In this document: positions 1-4,824 of the stretch, one piece after another
Numbering within the stretch: position 1 is the first letter of the stretch
Layout: each line of letters opens with the position of its first letter
Assembly (NCBI GenBank): GCA_017614185.1
Contig: JAGACI010000147.1
Span: forward strand, 1-5,811
DNA length: 5,811 nt
Source: Lachnospiraceae bacterium
GTDB taxonomy: Bacteria > Bacillota_A > Clostridia > Lachnospirales > Lachnospiraceae
Reading direction: 5' to 3'
The notes under the pieces: generated by a model
The model's input: the letters and a program-made list of their open reading frames with translations, nothing else
Told to the model about the DNA's origin: nothing
Database searches by the model: none
Translations under genes and position numbers: made by a program

Positions 1-777
1 AGCGCGATGACAAACTCCGGAAACGATTTTTATATTACAAAGGAAGGCTATGAGAGAGTCAACCTCAATGCAAGGCCTGATGTGGTTTATGTTTTCTTAA
101 AAGATGGTGTGGATCCTGAAGCCTTTGAAGAAAAGCTTTCCGAAATGTACGGTGGAACGGCAAAGGATGCCATAGGAGTTAACGGAGAAGCAGGCAGCCT
201 TGAAGAGCGAATTAAGGCAGTCGCTGACGAAAAGATTGCGACCCTCCTTTCACAGTACGGCGTAACTTCAATCGACTACGCGGTTCGTATCGGCGATGAA
301 GTAATAACAGGAAATAACAGAAATTATGTGATAAGAGAAATAACAAACTGGAGAGGAATGCTTAAGTCGCAGGTTGAACCCATTGCCGAGAGCACAAAAA
401 CATTCACTACAGTGGCACTTATTGTAACAGGCATAATCGTTGCAGTAATTCTCGGAATTATTGCCTCAACAAACGTAAGAAGACAGCGCCAGAGACTCGG
501 AATCATGAAAGGCCTTGGATATTCGTCAAAGGATCTTATGACCCAGATGGCACTTCGAATTATGCCGGTAACTGTTGTATCGGTAATTCTTGCCTCGATT
601 CTTGCGATAATTGTTAACAAGGCTTTCTGGCTTTCACTTTTTGGAACACTTGCAGATACCAACTATGGAGTAATTGTTGTAACAGACATCTTTATGATTT
701 TGCTTTGTTACTTTGCGACATATTTAGGAGCAGGCAAGATTAAGAAGATTTCAGTAAACGAATTGATGACGGAGTAG
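1..777 (+). CDS. ABC transporter permease, FtsX/MacB-type, C-terminal part (5' truncated)
   Basis: The reading frame is open from base 1, so the gene starts upstream; about 258 C-terminal residues are present. Numbering from the internal Met at base 7, residues 1-130 are a soluble, probably extracellular region, followed by three hydrophobic segments at about 132-155, 183-205 and 220-242. After the first segment comes the basic, conserved-looking stretch RRQRQRLGIMKGLGYS (158-173), which matches the R-x-R-E-x-G-I-x-K-A-x-G cytoplasmic loop of FtsX domains. The protein ends KIKKISVNELMTE, the usual FtsX-family tail. In this family the permease works with a separate ATPase to export or extract lipids, lipoproteins or peptides, or to transmit force across the membrane; the substrate cannot be told here. 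No ATPase is in the window, so it is presumably upstream. The gene is followed after 8 bases by the serine hydrolase, with which it probably forms an operon. Confidence 0.88.
   Translation, partial: SAMTNSGNDFYITKEGYERVNLNARPDVVYVFLKDGVDPEAFEEKLSEMYGGTAKDAIGVNGEAGSLEERIKAVADEKIATLLSQYGVTSIDYAVRIGDEVITGNNRNYVIREITNWRGMLKSQVEPIAESTKTFTTVALIVTGIIVAVILGIIASTNVRRQRQRLGIMKGLGYSSKDLMTQMALRIMPVTVVSVILASILAIIVNKAFWLSLFGTLADTNYGVIVVTDIFMILLCYFATYLGAGKIKKISVNELMTE
771..774 (+). promoter_or_regulatory. Ribosome binding site of the serine hydrolase, overlapping the permease stop
   Basis: GGAG runs into the TAG stop codon (775-777) of the permease. It lies 8 bases before a TTG (783) and 11 bases before an ATG (786), both in the hydrolase frame. 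The overlap suggests that ribosomes finishing the permease can restart on the hydrolase. Confidence 0.6.
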
Positions 778-785
778 ATACTTTG

Positions 786-2750
786 ATGAGAAAGAATATT
801 TTTAAAATTTCACTTGGTTTAATCGCTTTCGCTGCCTTTTGGGGCTTATCCGGTCCATTGACCATGACAGTCAAAGCGGCAGAAAGCGATGAAAGAATAT
901 ACTGTGTCGGCTCTGTAAGCAAGGTTTATGTGACAGCAGCCGTAATGAAACTTGTTGATGAAGGAAAAGTAGAACTTGATGAGCCTGTAACGACTTATCT
1001 TCCTGCCTTTACAATGGCTGATGAAAGATATAAGGACATTACGGTTCGAATGCTTATGAACCACACATCGGGAATCATGGGAAGCACACAGATTGGAATG
1101 TTCCTTTTTGATGACAACGAGACTGCTCACCATGACAGACTCCTTGATGTTTTGGCCACTCAAAGACTTAAGGCGGCTCCGGGCGAGTATGCGGCATACT
1201 GTAATGACGGATTTGATCTTTTAGAGCTTATAGTAGAGAGCGTAAGCGGCATGTCCTATACGGATTATGTTGAAAAAAACATCGCTCTACCCTTGGGAGC
1301 TTCAAATACAGGGTCAGCAAAGAGCCTATATGGAAGTAAGCTGATTGCTCCAAACTATGACTCTTCAAACATGCACCATAAGGATGAATACACGTTGGCA
1401 ATAGGAGCGGGCGGAATCATGGCAACAGCTTCTGATGCCGCAGCATTCGGAGCATCATTTTTTAAAGGAGATACCACTCTTTTAACTGAAAAATCGAAAT
1501 CATTAATGGCGACCAGATGGAAAGAAGGCGAGTATATTGACGGATGCGGCCTTGGCTGGGACTATGTCGAAGAGCTTAAGTATGAAAAAGAGGGAGTAAA
1601 GGTACTTGGCAAAGGCGGTGACACCGGTTCGAACCATGCATCTTTGCTGGTTGCTCCCGATGAAAAGATAAGCATTTCAGTTCTTTCCATAGGCGGCAGC
1701 AGCTCATATAACCAGCTTGTGGCTGAGGCTATACTTGACGAAGTGCTTAATGACCGTGGAATAGAGGTTAAGGAACCTGAAACCGAGGTGTATGAAACTG
1801 TTAACGAAATACCTTCTTCGTTTGATGAGTTTGCAGGAATGTATGTATCCAATAACGCTTTGGAAGGCGGTGTAAGTGTCTGCGATATTACCTTCCCGGA
1901 GCATAAATATATGCATGTAGAAAGCATCTCACCCTTTAAGACAACCGAAACTGATTATCTTTTGACAAAGGATAACAGGTTCGTGGAGCTTGCTTTTGAG
2001 ATTGAAGAGGGCAAGGTGGATGAAGCCAGGATCTCAGCAAACCCTGCTTTAATAGAGTTTGTTAAATCTGAGGATGGACAGGTGTACTTTGGCGCTGAGT
2101 TTAAGCAGGTAATCCCCGGCCTTGGAAGTATTGAAAGAAAGACATTTACAGGAGAAAGGATGGAAGGCAATCCTGTCAATATGGATATACTGGCTTCATG
2201 GGCGTCTGTCAGTATGAAAGATTTCCTTTTATACACGGATATCAATTCTTCAATGGATTATGAAATGCCTACAGTAAATCTTGTGATGAATGAGGCGCTC
2301 CCCGGATATGTCTTTGCGATAACGGGACGTGGCAGCAGGCTTTTAAAGATAGTCGACAAAGAATCTGCCGTTTCCTTCCAGACCATTCCTTCGAGCTCAA
2401 ACAGAGATTTGATTGATATTAAACTTTCCGCCGGTGAACTAGGTCCCGAGCTTATATCAAGCTCAGGAAACAGATATGTCCTGGAGGACTCTATACCGGT
2501 ATTCGACGGCGATACAAAGGAAGTAAAGCTTGATACATATAACGCTTCATGGTTTGCAATAGATGATTCACTTGGAAATACAAGTGTTTCTATGGAAAAA
2601 CCTGATAATGCCACAATTAATGTGTTTAACAAGTATGGTGAAATAGTTTATACTACAGATGTGGCAGACGCATCAAATGACATACCCCTGCCAAAGGGAG
2701 GAAGAATTCTTTTCCTCGGGAAAACAGGGGGAAGCATTACGATTAATTAG
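786..2750 (+). CDS. Secreted beta-lactamase-family (class C type) serine hydrolase
   Basis: The product is 654 residues from the ATG at 786; a TTG at 783, one codon earlier and better spaced from the GGAG, is an equally possible start. Residues 1-33 are a Sec signal peptide: basic N-terminus (MRKNIFK), hydrophobic core, and an A-x-A-like end near VKAA; there is no lipobox. The SxxK motif is S43-V-S-K46 (nucleophile and general base), YxN is Y138-C-N140, and the third element is K276-G-G, placed where class C enzymes have KTG or HxG. G-rich 'GAGGIMATASD' (about 207-217) is also typical. The family (PF00144-type) includes DD-peptidases, esterases and class C beta-lactamases, so the substrate is not predictable. 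Residues ~345-654 form a beta-rich C-terminal region with no motif I recognise, no LPXTG and no transmembrane anchor. Oddly, only about 10 mature residues precede SxxK, far fewer than usual. It is coupled to the upstream permease. Confidence 0.88.
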   Translation: MRKNIFKISLGLIAFAAFWGLSGPLTMTVKAAESDERIYCVGSVSKVYVTAAVMKLVDEGKVELDEPVTTYLPAFTMADERYKDITVRMLMNHTSGIMGSTQIGMFLFDDNETAHHDRLLDVLATQRLKAAPGEYAAYCNDGFDLLELIVESVSGMSYTDYVEKNIALPLGASNTGSAKSLYGSKLIAPNYDSSNMHHKDEYTLAIGAGGIMATASDAAAFGASFFKGDTTLLTEKSKSLMATRWKEGEYIDGCGLGWDYVEELKYEKEGVKVLGKGGDTGSNHASLLVAPDEKISISVLSIGGSSSYNQLVAEAILDEVLNDRGIEVKEPETEVYETVNEIPSSFDEFAGMYVSNNALEGGVSVCDITFPEHKYMHVESISPFKTTETDYLLTKDNRFVELAFEIEEGKVDEARISANPALIEFVKSEDGQVYFGAEFKQVIPGLGSIERKTFTGERMEGNPVNMDILASWASVSMKDFLLYTDINSSMDYEMPTVNLVMNEALPGYVFAITGRGSRLLKIVDKESAVSFQTIPSSSNRDLIDIKLSAGELGPELISSSGNRYVLEDSIPVFDGDTKEVKLDTYNASWFAIDDSLGNTSVSMEKPDNATINVFNKYGEIVYTTDVADASNDIPLPKGGRILFLGKTGGSITIN

Positions 2751-2755
2751 ATTTA

Positions 2756-3982
2756 TTACTTTTCGAGGCTGCGCACATTCTTATTGGTCAGCATAAACAG
2801 TGCAACAACTGCCATAAGAACGCCCGAAACCTGAATTACAAGGGCGGAAGCGCGGCCTACGGAGAGGGCAGAGGTCTTTGCTATGGCATCAGCCAAAACG
2901 CCTGAGACAGCATATGCCACAACATATCCCATCTGGGATAAGAAGCCGATAAAGCCCCATGCACGGCCCTGAACCTCATCGGGGATATTGGTTCTTGTAA
3001 GGTAATCAAGTGCATTGTTTGCGAAGGGAAGCATTGCAAAGAATGCGAAACCTGAAATGCACATAAGCACTATGTTTTCTTTTATTCCAAAACAAAAGAT
3101 AAAGCAGCCTGCTAAAAGTAAGGAGATGCCAAGGAGATTGGCAAATCCTTTTTTTATTCCCTTTATTCCAAGGAAAAGACCTGACACAAGCATTCCCGAA
3201 GCACAGACTGTCTCGGTGATTCCAAGAGTTTTGGAATCTGTAAAAGATAAAACCGTGGGTTCTGCAAGAATCTGGAATACACCCATAAAGAGTGTGATAG
3301 CCGAGGAAATCATTACAAGGGCAAAAACGCCCTTCTTGGAATGCACGGTGTTCCAGCCAAACTTCATGCTCTCAAGGAAAGGCTCGGGTTCTGCCGCTTC
3401 CTTGGCCTCGATGTTCTTCCTTACGATAGCGGTAGCCGCAACGGTAAGGATAAAGGTTGAGATATCGATAACAAGCAAAAGCTTAACATCGCTTACCGCA
3501 AGAAGAAATCCTGCGATAACGGGGGATAAAAGGTATCTTGCACTTCCCGCCAAAGATACAAGTCCACCGGCCCTTGAGTATTCTTCCTTGGTAAGAAGAT
3601 CCGTGATCGTGCTTCTGTATGCCGGCTCAAGAAGTGCAGAGAAGACCGCACTTACAAAGATTCCGACGCATATGATGGGAAGGGTTGCCTTTCCAAGAAG
3701 CATCATTATAAGGATAAACAGGATTCCAAGTCCCGAGAGGCCGTCGCCAAGCATCATAAGAAGGCGCCTGTCATATCTGTCTGCAAGGATTCCTGCGGGG
3801 ATACTAAGAACCAATGTGGGAAGGAAGCCAAGAAGGGTTACAAGTGCCATTTCCGCCGCGCTTCCTGTTTCATTAAAGATATAAACTCCAAGACCGAAGC
3901 TTGTAAGCCCTCCTCCTATTGAAGAGATCAGTTCGCCGGTCCAAAGGAGTAGAAATTTACCAAAATTACTGCTCTTTTTCAC
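2756..3982 (-). CDS. MFS efflux transporter, DHA3/MefA-like
   Basis: The product is a 408-residue, 12-helix major facilitator, the usual length for proton-coupled drug exporters. Helices are roughly at 8-35, 44-66, 75-97, 100-119, 140-163, 165-187, 218-240, 253-273, 282-299, 302-322, 342-366 and 378-399, with a charged central loop (188-215, rich in Glu and Lys). The loop between helices 2 and 3 carries motif A, GILADRYDRR (64-73). PDEVQGRAWG (334-343), before helix 11, is typical of macrolide-efflux-like DHA3 members. I chose the GTG at 3980-3982 because AGGAG sits 7 bases upstream; the TTG at 4001-4003, seven codons earlier, has no such site and overlaps tetR. The gene lies 10 bases after the tetR stop, and its ribosome binding site overlaps that stop, so the two are co-transcribed and probably translationally coupled. 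The drug or metabolite exported cannot be told from sequence. Confidence 0.9.
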   Translation of the reverse strand: MKKSSNFGKFLLLWTGELISSIGGGLTSFGLGVYIFNETGSAAEMALVTLLGFLPTLVLSIPAGILADRYDRRLLMMLGDGLSGLGILFILIMMLLGKATLPIICVGIFVSAVFSALLEPAYRSTITDLLTKEEYSRAGGLVSLAGSARYLLSPVIAGFLLAVSDVKLLLVIDISTFILTVAATAIVRKNIEAKEAAEPEPFLESMKFGWNTVHSKKGVFALVMISSAITLFMGVFQILAEPTVLSFTDSKTLGITETVCASGMLVSGLFLGIKGIKKGFANLLGISLLLAGCFIFCFGIKENIVLMCISGFAFFAMLPFANNALDYLTRTNIPDEVQGRAWGFIGFLSQMGYVVAYAVSGVLADAIAKTSALSVGRASALVIQVSGVLMAVVALFMLTNKNVRSLEK

Positions 3983-3989
3983 TTTATTT

Positions 3990-3994
3990 CTCCT
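3990..3994 (-). promoter_or_regulatory. Ribosome binding site deciding the GTG start of the MFS gene
   Basis: On the minus strand AGGAG is followed by 7 bases (AAATAAA) and GTG. The site shares two bases with the TAG stop of tetR (3993-3995), which supports both the GTG start and translational coupling. Confidence 0.8.
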
Positions 3995-4586
3995 ACTGTC
4001 CAATCAGGTCTGCGATAAAGCTCATGGTTCCTTCTTTGGCACCAAGGGCTTTCTCGACAAGTTCAATAAATACCAACATGTCGTCTTCGCTATACTCTGA
4101 ATCATCAAAGACTTTGTTACTTAAGGTAAGAAGAAGCTTGACTCTGCTTTCGATTCGTTCGCACTTGAAGAGTCCTTCTTCTATTCCCTCCTTTACTACT
4201 TCAGACAAGAGGGGAGTCGCTTCAAGAATCAGTTTCTCCGACATCTTCTCGTGTAAGATGATGTTCTCGGGAAGATTAAGAGTATCGATAAGGCCTGTCT
4301 CATCACCTCTTACCTGGAAACAGGTAAGAAATGTAAAAAGCTTTTGAAGAGTCGGCATATCGGATGCGAGAGCTTCCTTCGCTTTTACGATTTCATTTGA
4401 AAGGAGGTAATTAATCACTTCCTCAAGGGTCGCTTCCTTACTTTCAAAATAGTAGTAGTAGGTGCCCTTAGCTATGCCTGCCTCGTGGATAATCTCATCG
4501 ATGCTTGTGTTCTCGTAGCCTTTGCTTATAAACAGCTTGTAGGCTATTTCAATCAGTTCCTGTTTGCGTTTCTCACCTTTTGTCAT
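3993..4586 (-). CDS. TetR/AcrR-family transcriptional repressor
   Basis: The product is 197 residues from the ATG at 4584-4586, a normal TetR length. That start has GGAG with a 6-base spacer; an in-frame ATG at 4626-4628 adds 14 residues (MCTQYISADY...) but has no clear ribosome binding site and sits against the operator. The N-terminal DNA-binding domain covers about residues 5-55: the first helix KRKQELIEIAYKLFISKG, then the helix-turn-helix TSIDEIIHEAGIAKGTYYYYF (27-47), a near-ideal TetR signature, then the K50-E51 that usually follows. Residues ~56-197 are the helical ligand-binding and dimerisation part, which varies between members and does not identify the ligand. The gene leads the operon with the MFS pump. 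Two related inverted repeats flank its own promoter, so it most likely represses itself and the pump until a ligand, probably a pump substrate, releases it. Confidence 0.92.
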   Translation of the reverse strand: MTKGEKRKQELIEIAYKLFISKGYENTSIDEIIHEAGIAKGTYYYYFESKEATLEEVINYLLSNEIVKAKEALASDMPTLQKLFTFLTCFQVRGDETGLIDTLNLPENIILHEKMSEKLILEATPLLSEVVKEGIEEGLFKCERIESRVKLLLTLSNKVFDDSEYSEDDMLVFIELVEKALGAKEGTMSFIADLIGQ

Positions 4587-4592
4587 GTTTTT

Positions 4593-4596
4593 CTCC
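4593..4596 (-). promoter_or_regulatory. Ribosome binding site deciding the tetR start
   Basis: GGAG on the minus strand, 6 bases before the ATG at 4584-4586. It favours the 197-residue TetR product over the longer open frame beginning at 4628. Confidence 0.75.
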
Positions 4597-4629
4597 GTAT
4601 AATCAGCTGAAATATATTGTGTACACATT

Positions 4630-4650
4630 AAACCGACTACTAGTCGGTTT
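4630..4650. promoter_or_regulatory. Putative TetR operator O1 (perfect inverted repeat)
   Basis: AAACCGACTA (4630-4639), a central C (4640), then TAGTCGGTTT (4641-4650): two perfect 10-base arms. On the minus strand it covers about +5 to +25 of the predicted tetR transcript, just downstream of the -10 box, a classic repressor position. Its size and odd-length symmetry fit TetR-family dimers. Assignment to this TetR is inferred from position and from the related repeat at 4699-4713. Confidence 0.75.
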
Positions 4651-4660
4651 TGATAAATTG

Positions 4661-4690
4661 ATTATAAACACGTTGATTTATCTTTGTCAA
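4661..4690 (-). promoter_or_regulatory. Sigma-A promoter of the tetR-MFS operon
   Basis: On the minus strand TTGACA (4690-4685) and TATAAT (4666-4661) are both perfect consensus hexamers, separated by 18 bases. The start of transcription would be near 4654, leaving a leader of about 68 bases before the tetR ATG. The upstream stretch is A/T-rich. A promoter this strong would need tight repression, which fits the inverted repeats on either side of it. Confidence 0.85.
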
Positions 4691-4698
4691 CAACTTTT

Positions 4699-4713
4699 TC
4701 GACTGACAGTCGA
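4699..4713. promoter_or_regulatory. Putative TetR operator O2 (perfect inverted repeat)
   Basis: TCGACTG (4699-4705), a central A (4706), then CAGTCGA (4707-4713). It shares the core CGACT-NNN-AGTCG with O1, whose centre is 66 bases away. It lies 8 bases upstream of the tetR -35 box, so the two sites bracket the promoter. Shared core and bracketing argue for one protein binding both. Confidence 0.7.
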
Positions 4714-4745
4714 TTTTTATTTTTCGAAAGTTTATATTAAAGAAT

Positions 4746-4766
4746 GCACATGTTGACTAAATGTGC
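4746..4766. repeat. Inverted repeat at the pfp promoter
   Basis: GCACAT (4746-4751) and ATGTGC (4761-4766) are perfect inverted arms around a 9-base spacer. They cover the expected -35 area and run into the extended -10 of the rightward promoter. The core differs from the TetR-type repeats O1 and O2, so any protein binding it would be a different regulator. It could also be chance; the arms are short. Confidence 0.4.
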
Positions 4767-4772
4767 TATAAT
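4764..4772 (+). promoter_or_regulatory. Extended -10 promoter of the phosphofructokinase gene
   Basis: TGC followed by TATAAT (4767-4772) is a perfect extended -10 element. No good -35 hexamer stands 16-18 bases upstream, which extended -10 promoters tolerate. The TTGACT at 4753-4758 is only 8 bases from the -10 box, too close to serve. Transcription would start near 4779, giving a leader of about 46 bases. Confidence 0.7.
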
Positions 4773-4810
4773 CCCTAGTGGAAAAAATTGAGTTTTATTT
4801 CATATAAAAA

Positions 4811-4816
4811 AAGGAG
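4811..4816 (+). promoter_or_regulatory. Ribosome binding site of the phosphofructokinase
   Basis: AAGGAG in an A-rich, presumably unstructured leader, 8 bases before the ATG at 4825. This is a strong site and fixes the start. Confidence 0.85.
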
Positions 4817-4824
4817 AATTACAA

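Noticed and set aside
2702..2711. AAGAATTCTT palindrome near the end of the hydrolase as a terminator
   Set aside because: The arms are A/T-rich, there is no loop and no proper U-tract, and it lies within the coding sequence.
3015..3884. Long open frame (289 codons) on the plus strand, antisense to the MFS gene
   Set aside because: Its product is rich in Arg, Pro, Ser and Ile with no recognisable domain and no ribosome binding site. The opposite strand encodes a clear 12-helix transporter, so this is a mirror of its codon pattern.
3919..4347. Plus-strand open frame of 142 codons over the tetR gene
   Set aside because: Ser/Arg-rich product without a domain; tetR on the other strand has a clear helix-turn-helix, ribosome binding site and promoter.
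4753..4758. TTGACT as the -35 box of the phosphofructokinase promoter
   Set aside because: Only 8 bases separate it from TATAAT, far below the 16-18 needed; the extended -10 explains the promoter better.
4773..4824. Riboswitch or attenuator in the phosphofructokinase leader
   Set aside because: The predicted leader is only about 46 bases, A/T-rich and without a stable hairpin or known aptamer pattern.
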